Source of the DNA: Planomicrobium sp. Y74
GTDB lineage: Bacteria; Bacillota; Bacilli; Bacillales_A; Planococcaceae
NCBI RefSeq assembly: GCF_003668635.1
Contig: NZ_RCWH01000003.1
Span: 1-64,000, forward strand
Length of the DNA stretch: 64,000 bases
Direction of reading: 5' to 3'
Shown: piece by piece, positions 28,316 through 37,211 of the stretch
Layout: each line of letters begins with the position of its first letter
Numbering within the stretch: the stretch's first letter is position 1
Position numbers and translations under genes: made by a program
The notes under the pieces: generated by a model
The model's input: only the letters and a program-made list of their open reading frames with translations
What the model was told of the DNA's origin: nothing
Database searches by the model: none

Positions 28316-29607
28316 TGGAGAAATTAAATATTCTGATGGTCATTTCACACGATACGGGGCGGCATTTAGGGACATACGGAAGAAAAGTCGAAACACCGGA
28401 GCTGGATAAAATTGCGGAAGAAGGGATCCAATTTGATAATTATTTTTGCTCGCAGCCTCAGTGCAGTCCCAGCCGCGGCAGCATTCTGACAGGACAATAC
28501 GGCCATAACCACGGTTTGATGGGGCTTACCCACTTGGGACATACGATGAAAAGCGACGTTAAAACGATTCCATCCGAAATGAAAAAAGCGGGATACGATA
28601 CATCGCTGTTCGGTTTTTTCCATGAATCGATCGATGGTGTCTACGAAGGGGAAAAACTGGGCTACGATCATGTCGTGAAAGTGCCGGGCAACGCAGCGGA
28701 AAAAGTCACGAATCAGCTGGAAAATTTCCTGAAAGAGCGTTCCAGGTCAGCAAATGAAAAACCGTTTTATGCGTCGGTCGGATTTGAAGAAACGCATCGT
28801 CCGTTTGATGATTTTGAGCCGGATCCGATTGATAGTGTTGAAGTGCCGCCATATCTGCCGGATACAAAAAAAGTCAGGGAAGACATCGCTCTTTTCCAAG
28901 GCTCGGTAAAAGAACTCGACCGGTCTGTGGGACGCATTAAAAAATTGCTGGATGACACAGGACTTGCCGAAAACACGGTATTGATTTATACAACGGATCA
29001 TGGCATCGCGTTTCCCCGTGCAAAAGGAACATTATTGGATGCTGGGCTGGAAACGGCTTTGCTCATCCGATTTCCAAAAGGGATGATGAAAGAAGGCAGC
29101 AGGCAAGATGAATTGCTGTGCAATATCGATTTGATGCCGACTTTGCTTGAAATCGCGGGGGGAGAAGTGCCGGAAGATATTGACGGCTACAGTTTTCTGC
29201 CTTTATTGGAGCAGCAGGATTACACGGAGCGGGACCATTTTTTCTGTGAGTTGACCTGGCATGACCGTTATCATCCGATGCGCGGCATCCGGACGAAGGA
29301 CTATAAGTATATCCGGAATTTTGAGGACGGACCGAAAGTCTATCTTCCATATGATCTGTATACGAGTCTTTCGGGCGAGGAGGTGCGGGAGGAATATTCC
29401 GTTCCGAATTCGAAAGAGGAATTGTATGATTTGAAAAAGGATCCGATGGAACAGGAAAATCTGGCCGGGGATCCGGATTATCAGGACATGCTGCTGAATT
29501 TAAGGGAACGAGTCGCCAAGTGGATGGCGACAACAGAAGATCCTTTGCTGAAAGGCCCGGTTCCCGGGACAGAAGCAGAAGAATGGGCGCAGGATCGCGA
29601 TAGATAA
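28315..29607 (+). CDS. Type I sulfatase (sulfamidase-like)
   Basis: A 430-residue alkaline-phosphatase-fold sulfatase. Metal ligands begin with ISHDTG (D13), the formylglycine site is C50-S-P-S-R54, and the second metal set lies in IYTTDHGIAF. No signal peptide is visible, so it is probably cytosolic and acts on an imported substrate. The pattern around GQYGHNHGLMGLTH and GFEETHRPF resembles the heparan N-sulfatase/sulfamidase branch more than choline-O-sulfatase. It is translationally coupled to FGE. Substrate is unproven; N- or O-sulfated sugars are most likely. Confidence 0.88.
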   Translation: MEKLNILMVISHDTGRHLGTYGRKVETPELDKIAEEGIQFDNYFCSQPQCSPSRGSILTGQYGHNHGLMGLTHLGHTMKSDVKTIPSEMKKAGYDTSLFGFFHESIDGVYEGEKLGYDHVVKVPGNAAEKVTNQLENFLKERSRSANEKPFYASVGFEETHRPFDDFEPDPIDSVEVPPYLPDTKKVREDIALFQGSVKELDRSVGRIKKLLDDTGLAENTVLIYTTDHGIAFPRAKGTLLDAGLETALLIRFPKGMMKEGSRQDELLCNIDLMPTLLEIAGGEVPEDIDGYSFLPLLEQQDYTERDHFFCELTWHDRYHPMRGIRTKDYKYIRNFEDGPKVYLPYDLYTSLSGEEVREEYSVPNSKEELYDLKKDPMEQENLAGDPDYQDMLLNLRERVAKWMATTEDPLLKGPVPGTEAEEWAQDRDR

Positions 29608-29610
29608 CAG

Positions 29611-29645
29611 GAAGAGTTGCCGGCTGAAACTGGCAGCTCTTTTTC
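29611..29645 (+). terminator. Terminator after the sulfatase gene
   Basis: AGAGTTGCC pairs with GGCAGCTCT (one G-U) and TTTTT follows. Confidence 0.8.
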
Positions 29646-29677
29646 AATTTTAGCAGGCAGGTAAAAGGAAGTATCCA

Positions 29678-29706
29678 TTGACTATTAAAAAAGAAGGATT
29701 TATACT
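29678..29706 (+). promoter_or_regulatory. Promoter of the GH65 operon
   Basis: TTGACT (29678-29683) and TATACT (29701-29706) have 17-nt spacing: a strong sigma-A match. The expected start (about 29713) lies in the cre site. Confidence 0.75.
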
Positions 29707-29709
29707 AAA

Positions 29710-29723
29710 TGAAAGCGCTTAAA
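29710..29723 (+). promoter_or_regulatory. cre site (CcpA) over the GH65 operon start
   Basis: TGAAAGCGCTTAAA matches the cre consensus TGWAARCGYTWNCW at 13 of 14 positions and covers the predicted transcription start, a repressing position. Confidence 0.75.
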
Positions 29724-29763
29724 TATACAGAAAATACTAAATATATAGTCTGCTACAATGACA

Positions 29764-29836
29764 AGAGAGATGGTAAGGTTTACAGACAATTAAAACGGTC
29801 CAGAAAAAACCTCGACAGCCCATCTCTCTTTTTTAG
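29764..29836 (+). terminator. Leader terminator/attenuator before the first GH65 gene
   Basis: AGAGAGATGG (29764-29773) pairs perfectly with CCATCTCTCT (29820-29829), followed by T residues. Inner AGGTTT and AAACCT can extend the stem. It lies inside the leader, about 50 nt after the predicted start and 58 nt before the gene, so it would end transcripts before the operon unless read through. Confidence 0.65.
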
Positions 29837-29845
29837 GGCAAAACT

Positions 29846-29855
29846 AAAACGTTTT
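29846..29855 (+). promoter_or_regulatory. LacI-family operator candidate
   Basis: The palindrome AAAACGTTTT (flanked CT and CGG) has the central CG typical of LacI/GalR operators. It lies between the leader terminator and the first GH65 gene. The LacI regulator at 36165 is the natural candidate. Confidence 0.5.
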
Positions 29856-29893
29856 CGGAAAATTGGATAACACCAACGAAGGGGGTGGCTGAG

Positions 29894-32248
29894 ATGATGG
29901 ATTATTCAATCGGTAAAGGAACTTATGGGAATTGGATATTGGGCGAGAAAGTTTTTTCACCCCTTCATCTTGGAAAGACCGAAACGGTGATGTTATTGGG
30001 AAATGGCTATATGGGCTTGCGTTCAGCTAATGAAGAACCTTATTTAAGTGAAAGAAGGAATCTTTTCATCAATGGAACATTCAATAAAGCAGATCAAAAC
30101 GAAGTAACGGAATTGCCGAATGCAGCAGATGCCACCCGCCTCGACATTCTGATTGATGGAGAACGTTTCAGCCTCGAATTTGGGGAAACTGAGAATTACC
30201 GTAAACAGCTGAATATAAAAGATGCGGAACTTATTCGCTCTTTCAACTGGACATCTCCTGAAGGGAAGAAGCTTCAATTTCGTTTCAGCCGTTTTGTGTC
30301 TTTTGCCCATCCTCATTTAATTGGCATGAAAATGGAGCTTATAAGCCTGTCGGGTGCAGTCGATGTATCGATTGAAAGCGGCATCAACGCCCAGATGACA
30401 AATTCGGGAGTACAGCATTTTCTGGAAGGAGACCGGAGAATTTCGGAAGACCGATTTATCCAGCTCGTTCAGACAACTACTCAATCCGGAATTGATTTTG
30501 TTCACAATACTGTACATACATTAAAACTCAACGATGAAGAAATCACTGCTGAAGCGAATAAATACATGGAACGCCGAAAAGTGTGGATGTCCTATAATTT
30601 CCGAATAGGGCAAGGAGACAATTTTGAACTGGAAAAGCTGACGACTGTCCACACGAGCCAGGATAAAGAAAGTGATCAGGAGCATTACAGCCAGGCCGAA
30701 ATGCAGGAACAATCTTTGAGAGAACTAAAGGATTTCGTTAAAAAAGGATATGAACGATTAAGGGAAGCCCATCAGGACGCCTGGCAGCAAAATGTATGGG
30801 ATGCCTATGGTTTTGAAGTGGAGAGCGAGAATCCGGACGATCAGCTGGCAATCCATTTTTCGCTATATCATTTGACCGCGATGACTCCGTCGCATGATGA
30901 CCGGATGGGAGTCGGCGCCAAGGCATTAAGCGGTGAAGCGTATAAAGGCCATTCATTCTGGGACACTGAAATCTTTATCCTGCCTTTTTTCATTTATTCA
31001 AATCCCAGTACAGCACGGTCATTGCTGCAGTATCGTTATCATGGACTGCCTGGTGCCCGGCAAAAAGCAGCGGAACAAGGTTACAGCGGCGCAATGTTTC
31101 CATGGGAAATGGCGTGGCCGACGGACGGCGAAGTGACTCCGGAATGGGGCGATATCGATATTGTCACTGGGGAGCGGACAAAAATCTGGGCGGGGTTAAT
31201 CGAACATCATCTTTCAGCTGATATCGCTTTTGCGATTTATCAATATGTAAACGTCACCGGTGATGAAGAATTTCTGGAACAATACGGCTACGTGATGGTT
31301 TTTGAAACGGCAAGATTCTGGGCAAGCCGCTTTGAATGGAATGAAGAAAAAGAGCGGTTTGAAATTACCGATGTCATCGGTCCGGATGAATATAAAGAAC
31401 ATGTCAGCAATAATGCATTCACGAATTACATGGCCTATTTTAACTTGATGCTGGCAATTCGTTACGCAGAGAAACTGGAAGAGGAAAATCCGGAACTATG
31501 GAAATCCCTCGTCCAGGAAGGGAATCATGCCGAATGGCAATCGAAAGCTGAGCGGCTCTATTTGCCGGAACCGCGCAAAGAGGATTTGGTGTTGCCGCAG
31601 GATGACACATATCTGGAATTGCGGGAAATCGATCTTGATAAGTATAAGAAGCAAACGAAAGCCAGGACAATCTACCGCGATTATAATCCTGAACAGATCA
31701 ACGGCATCCAAGTGACGAAGCAAGCCGATATAATTCTGTTGTTTTTCCTGATGGAACAGACATTTTTGAAAGATGATCGCCGATTTTTAAAAGAGGCCAA
31801 ACGGGCAAATTTCTTCTATTATGAAGCGCGTACGCTCCATGATTCTTCCCTAAGCCTGGCGACGCATGCGATTGCGGCAAGTGAAATCGGGGAACAGGAG
31901 CTTGCCTATTCCTTATTCCGAAAAACCTGTGAAATCGATATGGGGCCGAATATGCACTCCTCTGACGATGGCATTCATGCAGCGGCAATCGGCGGGATTT
32001 GGAAAGCTGCGGTGTTTGGATTTGCGGGTGTCCGCCAGATAGACGGAAGGCTCGTGATAAATCCTCGGCTGCCGAAAGAGTGGCGGCGCATGCAATTTTC
32101 GATTTACTGGAAAGGCGAGCCTTTGCGGCTGGATATAACAAAAAATATGCTGAAACTTTCGGCAGGCAGCGAAAAAGCGATTCAAGTCGAAACAGCCGGC
32201 CATGTTTATGAATTTCTGTATTCAATCGAAATAACACTTACTGATTAG
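29894..32248 (+). CDS. GH65 glycoside phosphorylase, first copy
   Basis: GH65 enzymes split alpha-glucosides with phosphate to beta-glucose 1-phosphate. The 784-residue protein shows the N-terminal super-sandwich (ETVMLLGNGYMGLRSANEE), the barrel with GHSFWDTEIFILPF, the catalytic acid in VIGPDEYKEH (E499), the phosphate-site KQADIILLFF and LHDSSLSLATHA. It has GAMFPWEMAWPTDGE where the second copy has GALFPWRTIMGTESS, so the acceptor site differs. Maltose, nigerose, kojibiose or glucosylglycerol are possible substrates. ATG 29894 follows AAGGGGGTGG; a GTG at 29885 lies inside that site. Confidence 0.9.
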   Translation: MMDYSIGKGTYGNWILGEKVFSPLHLGKTETVMLLGNGYMGLRSANEEPYLSERRNLFINGTFNKADQNEVTELPNAADATRLDILIDGERFSLEFGETENYRKQLNIKDAELIRSFNWTSPEGKKLQFRFSRFVSFAHPHLIGMKMELISLSGAVDVSIESGINAQMTNSGVQHFLEGDRRISEDRFIQLVQTTTQSGIDFVHNTVHTLKLNDEEITAEANKYMERRKVWMSYNFRIGQGDNFELEKLTTVHTSQDKESDQEHYSQAEMQEQSLRELKDFVKKGYERLREAHQDAWQQNVWDAYGFEVESENPDDQLAIHFSLYHLTAMTPSHDDRMGVGAKALSGEAYKGHSFWDTEIFILPFFIYSNPSTARSLLQYRYHGLPGARQKAAEQGYSGAMFPWEMAWPTDGEVTPEWGDIDIVTGERTKIWAGLIEHHLSADIAFAIYQYVNVTGDEEFLEQYGYVMVFETARFWASRFEWNEEKERFEITDVIGPDEYKEHVSNNAFTNYMAYFNLMLAIRYAEKLEEENPELWKSLVQEGNHAEWQSKAERLYLPEPRKEDLVLPQDDTYLELREIDLDKYKKQTKARTIYRDYNPEQINGIQVTKQADIILLFFLMEQTFLKDDRRFLKEAKRANFFYYEARTLHDSSLSLATHAIAASEIGEQELAYSLFRKTCEIDMGPNMHSSDDGIHAAAIGGIWKAAVFGFAGVRQIDGRLVINPRLPKEWRRMQFSIYWKGEPLRLDITKNMLKLSAGSEKAIQVETAGHVYEFLYSIEITLTD

Positions 32249-32278
32249 TTGATTCTTTTAGTTTTGGAACAGGTAGTC

Positions 32279-32301
32279 ACAAAATGAGTTGATCATTTTG
32301 T
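32279..32301 (+). terminator. Hairpin between GH65 and the binding-protein gene
   Basis: ACAAAATGA and TCATTTTGT pair around GTTGA; a TTTAC tract follows. It probably acts as a weak terminator or 3'-end protector. Confidence 0.45.
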
Positions 32302-32340
32302 TTACTATATAATTTCAAATCATTAAAGGGGGCACCAACA

Positions 32341-33606
32341 ATGGCGTTTAATAAGAAGTTCGTTACAGGCATGACATTTGCCGCAACAATCTCACTCTTG
32401 GCTGCATGTGGTGGCGGAGGCGGAGACGAAGGGGGATCGGAAGGCGGATCGGAAGGCGGTTCAGGAGAACAATCGACAGGCATCAGTATTTTCCAGAGCA
32501 AGGTTGAAATTTCCGAACAACTTGAAGCAGCTGCCGAGGCTTATACGGAAGAAACCGGTGTGCCGGTGGAAGTAATCGGAACAACCGGTGACGATTATGC
32601 ACAGCAATTGCAGATCCGTTTGAACAACGGGACAGGGCCCTCAATCTTCAGTGTTCAAAACACAGAAGTGGCCGAACGCCTGGAATCTTATCTGTACGAT
32701 TTGAATGACGCGGAATTCGTATCGAACATCGCACCGGATATGGAATTGATGCTGGATGACAGATTGGTCGGCGTTCCTTATGGCGTGGAAGGATTCGGTA
32801 TTGTCTACAATACAGAGATGGTGGATCCGGCGGATATACAGGATTATGATTCGTTTGTAAGTACTTTGGAAGATTTTAATGCAGAAGGCATTAACGGGTT
32901 CGGCCTTTCTTCTGAAGCTTATTTCCTGATTGGGCATATCAGTAACTATCCATTCTCAATGCAGGAAGATCCGGTGGAATTCATGGAACAATTGACAAAC
33001 GGCGAAGTGACTTTGACTGAAGTAGAGGAATTCCAGAGATTTGGTGAATTTATGGAAGCAATCAGAGCCAACACACCGACGCCGTTGAATACGACTTATG
33101 ACACGCAAGTCGGTGATTTCGCGGCTGGGCAGACTGCAATGATTCACCAGGGGAACTGGGCGGCAGGCATGCTGGAAGATTTCGAAGTGGATTTTGAATA
33201 CGCAATGGCACCATTCCCGCTTGAAGGCAATGACAAACTTGCAGTTGGCGTAGGAAGCAACTGGGCAGTCAATGCGGATAAAGACCAGGCTGAGATTGAT
33301 GCTGCCATTGAGTTTCTGGATTGGCTCCACAATAGCGAAACCGGCCAGCGTTTTGTCGTAGAGGAATTCGGATTTATTCCGGCGATGACCAATATTGAAG
33401 CCGGCGATCTGGATCCGCTGTCACAAGCTGTACTGGAAGCATCAAACAGCGGGGAAACAATTCCATGGGCACATAACTACTACCCTGCCAACGTGGTTCC
33501 AAATGACTTTACTCCAGTGGCTGAGAGCTTCTTCGTCAATGAAGATATGACCGGAGAAGAACTGGTTGAAAATCTGCAGGCTGCATGGGAGAACGCCGCT
33601 CAATAA
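32341..33606 (+). CDS. CUT1 sugar-binding lipoprotein
   Basis: Extracellular solute-binding protein family 1 (MsmE/MalE type), 421 residues. Signal peptide with lipobox LLAAC (C23), then a flexible Gly-Ser-Glu linker with a repeated GGSEGGSEGGSG and the binding domain. It precedes two CUT1 permeases and, with the MsmK-type ATPase at 40233, makes a full importer. Operon context with two GH65 phosphorylases predicts an alpha-linked di- or oligosaccharide as ligand. GGGGGC stands before ATG 32341. Confidence 0.9.
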   Translation: MAFNKKFVTGMTFAATISLLAACGGGGGDEGGSEGGSEGGSGEQSTGISIFQSKVEISEQLEAAAEAYTEETGVPVEVIGTTGDDYAQQLQIRLNNGTGPSIFSVQNTEVAERLESYLYDLNDAEFVSNIAPDMELMLDDRLVGVPYGVEGFGIVYNTEMVDPADIQDYDSFVSTLEDFNAEGINGFGLSSEAYFLIGHISNYPFSMQEDPVEFMEQLTNGEVTLTEVEEFQRFGEFMEAIRANTPTPLNTTYDTQVGDFAAGQTAMIHQGNWAAGMLEDFEVDFEYAMAPFPLEGNDKLAVGVGSNWAVNADKDQAEIDAAIEFLDWLHNSETGQRFVVEEFGFIPAMTNIEAGDLDPLSQAVLEASNSGETIPWAHNYYPANVVPNDFTPVAESFFVNEDMTGEELVENLQAAWENAAQ

Positions 33607-33625
33607 GAACGGTGAGATAATAGGG

Positions 33626-33655
33626 ACACGCCTGTAATGGCGTGTTCTGCTTTTT
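33626..33655 (+). terminator. Hairpin after the binding-protein gene
   Basis: ACACGCC and GGCGTGT pair around TGTAAT; TCTGCTTTTTC follows. Its place between binding protein and permease suggests partial termination that raises binding-protein dosage. Confidence 0.55.
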
Positions 33656-33699
33656 CTGAAAAAGCTCCAAATCAGCAGTGTATGAAAGTGGGGATGAGC

Positions 33700-34575
33700 G
33701 TGGCGAACAGGAAGAAGATCGGCTGGTATTTAATCTTTACAGTGCCGTTATTACTCATTTTTACTCTTATTGTACTTGTTCCATTTGTTATCGGAATCTA
33801 TTACGCATTTTTCCAATGGGACGGCATCGGTGCGAACCCGATGGTATTCAACGGCCTTGATAATTTTGTCAGGCTTATGGAAGACGAACGGTTTCTCCGT
33901 TCAACTTGGCTGACTGTTTTATTTACTGTTTTATCGGTGATTACAGTCAATGCAGCAGGTCTGGCATTCGCGCTTCTGGTAACGTCCAAGCTGAAGCTGG
34001 CAAATCTGGCAAGAACGATGCTCTTCATGCCATATTTGATCGGCGGGTTGATACTTGGGTATATTTGGCAATTCGTTTTTCTTGATGTTTTCACTCTGAT
34101 CGGGGAAGTAACAGGGTTTGAATCGATTTTCTTTAACTGGCTGAACAATGAAGACTTTGCGTTATTCGCGCTTGTTTTTGTCTTTACCTGGCAGATGGCG
34201 GGTTACGTCATGATTGTTTATATTGCAGGAATACAAGGGATTCCGGGAGAAGTAATTGAAGCAGCAAGAATCGATGGCGCCAGCGGCTGGCAGCGATTCC
34301 TGCGGATTACGGTGCCGCTTCTTATGCCGGCGTTTACAATCAGTTTATTTCTAACCTTATCTTACGGCTTCAAAATCTACGATGTTAACTTGTCGCTTAC
34401 GGGCGGTGGCCCGGCAAACGCCACAGAGCTGTTTGCGATGAATATCTACAATGAAATTTTCGGTTACGGAAACTATGGCTATGGCCAGGCCAAAGCGATT
34501 GTTTTCTTTGTCATTATCGCAGCCATTACGTTGACTCAGGTTTATATCACCAAGAAGAAGGAGGTTGAAATGTGA
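33700..34575 (+). CDS. CUT1 sugar ABC permease, first subunit
   Basis: MalF-type permease of 291 residues with six membrane segments. The EAA loop EAARIDGASGWQRFLRITVPLLMP lies near the cytosolic ATPase-contact site. GTG 33700 is favoured because GAAAGTGGGGATGA resembles the anti-SD complement at the right distance; ATG 33682 and 33694 are in frame alternatives. It ends in an ATGA overlap with the next permease, so the two are translated together. It serves the importer with the lipoprotein upstream. Confidence 0.9.
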   Translation: MANRKKIGWYLIFTVPLLLIFTLIVLVPFVIGIYYAFFQWDGIGANPMVFNGLDNFVRLMEDERFLRSTWLTVLFTVLSVITVNAAGLAFALLVTSKLKLANLARTMLFMPYLIGGLILGYIWQFVFLDVFTLIGEVTGFESIFFNWLNNEDFALFALVFVFTWQMAGYVMIVYIAGIQGIPGEVIEAARIDGASGWQRFLRITVPLLMPAFTISLFLTLSYGFKIYDVNLSLTGGGPANATELFAMNIYNEIFGYGNYGYGQAKAIVFFVIIAAITLTQVYITKKKEVEM

Positions 34576-35411
34576 TGAAGGCAATAGGAAACTGGTCGAA
34601 AGAGATACTGCTCGTTCTGATGGCGCTGGTATTTCTTTCTCCCATCTACATTATCTTTATCAACTCCTTCAAAAACCGGCTGGAGCTGTATGAAAATACA
34701 CTGGCATTTCCGGAGGAATTCGGACTTCAATATTACTCTGCAGCCATGGAACGGATGGATTTCTTCAATGCCTTCCTGAACTCGATGTACGTTACAGTTG
34801 TGTCAGTGGTGTTTATCGTAATCCTTTCTTCCATGACGGCGTGGATGCTGGCAAGATCGGGCAATTGGGTCAGTACAGTCATCTTCATGACACTGATCGC
34901 TACGATGCTGATTCCATTCCAGACGATCATGATGCCATTGATGCAGTTGGTCACAGGAATTACGAGAACGACAGGCATTCCTTTGTATAATACGCTCAGT
35001 GGATTGATATTCATGAATATCGGGTTTCACGCAGCTCTATCGGTTTTCCTGTATCACGGATTTATCAAATCCATTCCGATATCGCTTGAAGAAGCGGCCA
35101 CTATCGATGGCGCAACAAAATTCGGCGTGTTTTGGCGGGTTGTTTTCCCGATACTCACGCCCATTACTGCGACAGTGATGATTTTGAATGTCATTCTGAT
35201 CTGGAATGATTTTCTTTTGCCGTCACTGACTTTGATCGATAAAGAACTGCGGACGATTCCGCTGTCCGTATTTTACTTTTTCGGTGAATTCACTATTGAG
35301 TGGAATTTAGCGATGGCCGGACTGACATTAACAATCATACCGGTTGTCATCTTCTATGTAATTGCGCAGAAATACATCATAAAAGGAATTGGGGAAGGGG
35401 CTGTCAAATAA
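34575..35411 (+). CDS. CUT1 sugar ABC permease, second subunit
   Basis: MalG-type permease of 278 residues with six membrane segments. The EAA loop is EEAATIDGATKFGVFWRVVFPIL. AAGGAGG lies about 10 nt before ATG 34575, which overlaps the stop of the first permease; the GTG directly upstream is less likely. Complexes of this class use two permeases and a shared MsmK/UgpC ATPase. Confidence 0.9.
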   Translation: MKAIGNWSKEILLVLMALVFLSPIYIIFINSFKNRLELYENTLAFPEEFGLQYYSAAMERMDFFNAFLNSMYVTVVSVVFIVILSSMTAWMLARSGNWVSTVIFMTLIATMLIPFQTIMMPLMQLVTGITRTTGIPLYNTLSGLIFMNIGFHAALSVFLYHGFIKSIPISLEEAATIDGATKFGVFWRVVFPILTPITATVMILNVILIWNDFLLPSLTLIDKELRTIPLSVFYFFGEFTIEWNLAMAGLTLTIIPVVIFYVIAQKYIIKGIGEGAVK

Positions 35412-35435
35412 GCTCTTTTCCACTGGAGGGGTATC

Positions 35436-36137
35436 ATGCTTGAGCTAAAAGGGATCACCGGGGTTTTTTATACAATGAGCGAGTGGATCATGCGGTTTTC
35501 CGGCATCAATTTGCTGTGGTTCCTGATCAGCCTGCCGTTTTTCATCCTTTTTGTGACAGTTGAAATGAGCACCTCCGCCGGCTTTGTCTTTTTCGGAGCT
35601 GCGGGATGGGTTTTTGCAACGCTCCTGTTTTTCCCTGCTACAGCAGCCGTATTCTCTGTTATCAGAGGCTGGATTGTGGAAGAGGATTTTTCTTCTATTA
35701 TAAAAACGTATTTCTCCCATCTGAGAACGGATTATAAGATGAATGCGAAAACAGGTGGGATTTTTGCGCTGGTGTGGTTCATTTGGTATTACGGTTACTT
35801 TTATTTTTATACAGAAAAGAACAGCGCAGCATTACTTTTTTTGGTTATCGGAATTGCCATGTTCATCTATACGGTCAATTTTCTGTCAATCAGTTCCCAT
35901 TACCGGATGAGTGCTGCGGCGAAGGCGAAAAATGCATTTTTCCTTTCTGCGGGCAGGCCATTAATAAGTATTTTCATCGCAGCCAGCAGCGGAGTGCTTT
36001 TATGGCTGAGTGTAACTCAGTTATTATGGCTGTTTCCGCTGGTGACTTGCTCGATGACTGCCTTCCTGTCTTTTTCCGCATTTTACAGGGAAGCGCAAAA
36101 AATTAATGGAAAGACGGTGTCGGATGATGCCGGCTGA
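35436..36137 (+). CDS. DUF624 (YesL-like) membrane protein
   Basis: A 233-residue protein with about five or six membrane segments, beginning MLELKGITGVFYTMSEWIMRFSGINLLWFL, the hallmark of DUF624/YesL. Members sit in sugar ABC transporter operons of Bacillales (for example yesL with yesOPQ), but no biochemical role has been shown. A second, shorter family member lies at 58592 in the xylan locus. CTGGAGG stands before its ATG, 24 nt after the permease stop. Confidence 0.85.
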   Translation: MLELKGITGVFYTMSEWIMRFSGINLLWFLISLPFFILFVTVEMSTSAGFVFFGAAGWVFATLLFFPATAAVFSVIRGWIVEEDFSSIIKTYFSHLRTDYKMNAKTGGIFALVWFIWYYGYFYFYTEKNSAALLFLVIGIAMFIYTVNFLSISSHYRMSAAAKAKNAFFLSAGRPLISIFIAASSGVLLWLSVTQLLWLFPLVTCSMTAFLSFSAFYREAQKINGKTVSDDAG

Positions 36138-36164
36138 TGATCAGTGGAGGAAGTGGAATTTAAG

Positions 36165-37184
36165 GTGCCGACGATAAAAGAAGTTGCGAAAAAAGCGAAT
36201 GTTTCCGTCAGTGTGGTGTCGAAATCGTTCAATAATTATAAAGATGTTAAAGAAGAAACACGCCAGCGGATTTTTGCTGTTGCGAAGGAATTAAACTATT
36301 CACCGAATATCAATGCGAAAAACCTGAGTTCGAAAAAGCGGATGACAATCGGTTTGATTTCCTCCGGTGTGCTCAATGACAATGTAAAAGACAGTAATGC
36401 TTTTGATATCTTTAAAGGAGTTTACCGGGCGGTTGCCGACAGCCGTTTCGATCTGTCCATCAACCTGATCGACTCAAAACGGCAGACGCAGCAGAGTTAT
36501 GTGCAATATTGCCGTGAACGGAATATCGGGGGAGCCATTTTGCAGGGAATCCGCATAGACGATCAGTATTATAAAGAGCTGATCGACACCAGCCTGCCTT
36601 GTGTGGTGCTCGATATCATGAACGAAAGCGATAACGGCATGATCGGCAGCGTCTCAATCGACAATGCCAAAGCCGCCAGGGAAATCGCAGCCTATCTTTT
36701 GGAACGAAATCACCGCGATATCGTTGTGATGGCGGGAACTCCCGAAACTTATGTCAATAAAGAACGGATAAAAGGCGTGGAGGAAGCTTTGCAGTCCTGT
36801 GGATTGGACTTAGAGGGCCTCACGGTTCTGGAAGCCGGTTTTTCAGAAGAACAGGCTTATTTATTGGCAAAAGAATATTTGCAGGAACAGCAGCCGACAG
36901 CTTTTCTGTGTTTCAGTGATCTGATGGCCATTGGTGTCATGAAAGCAGTAAAGGAAGCGGGGTTGAAAATCCCTGAGGATATTTCGGTCACCGGCTTTGA
37001 TGACTTGGTCTTCTGCAGTTATACTGAGCCTGCCCTTACAACGATTCGACAGGACTTTATTGAAATTGGAAAAAATGCGGCACAGCTGCTGCAGGCTATA
37101 AAGGAAAATAACGCTGTGAAACAGCATGTTTGGATTGAACATCAGCTGATGGAGCGGGACAGCGTAAAGACCCTGGCAGATTGA
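36165..37184 (+). CDS. LacI family transcriptional regulator
   Basis: A 339-residue LacI/GalR regulator: helix-turn-helix PTIKEVAKKANVSVSVVSKSFNNY at residues 2-25, hinge helix NAKNLSSKKR and a periplasmic-binding-like effector domain. GTG 36165 is chosen because LacI proteins begin directly before this helix and GGAGGAAG sits about 9 nt before it; two upstream in-frame GTG codons overlap that site. It is encoded within the GH65 operon, so it probably controls it through the AAAACGTTTT site. The inducer is unknown. Confidence 0.9.
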   Translation: MPTIKEVAKKANVSVSVVSKSFNNYKDVKEETRQRIFAVAKELNYSPNINAKNLSSKKRMTIGLISSGVLNDNVKDSNAFDIFKGVYRAVADSRFDLSINLIDSKRQTQQSYVQYCRERNIGGAILQGIRIDDQYYKELIDTSLPCVVLDIMNESDNGMIGSVSIDNAKAAREIAAYLLERNHRDIVVMAGTPETYVNKERIKGVEEALQSCGLDLEGLTVLEAGFSEEQAYLLAKEYLQEQQPTAFLCFSDLMAIGVMKAVKEAGLKIPEDISVTGFDDLVFCSYTEPALTTIRQDFIEIGKNAAQLLQAIKENNAVKQHVWIEHQLMERDSVKTLAD

Positions 37185-37211
37185 TTGCCGATATGGAAAG
37201 GAATTTAGCTT

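Noticed and set aside
28315-29607. Choline-O-sulfatase (betC) as the identity of the sulfatase, given the betaine genes nearby
   Set aside because: The active-site context is CSPSR followed by GQYGHNHG, with sulfamidase-like downstream motifs. The locus also has separate terminators and intervening unrelated genes.
29894-32248. Firm naming as maltose phosphorylase (malP/mapA)
   Set aside because: GH65 motifs are shared by enzymes for several alpha-glucobioses. The acceptor-loop sequence alone does not let me assign maltose.
33637-33699. Upstream extension of the first GH65-locus permease to 33637
   Set aside because: It begins inside the intercistronic hairpin and has no ribosome binding site; the protein it adds is not permease-like.
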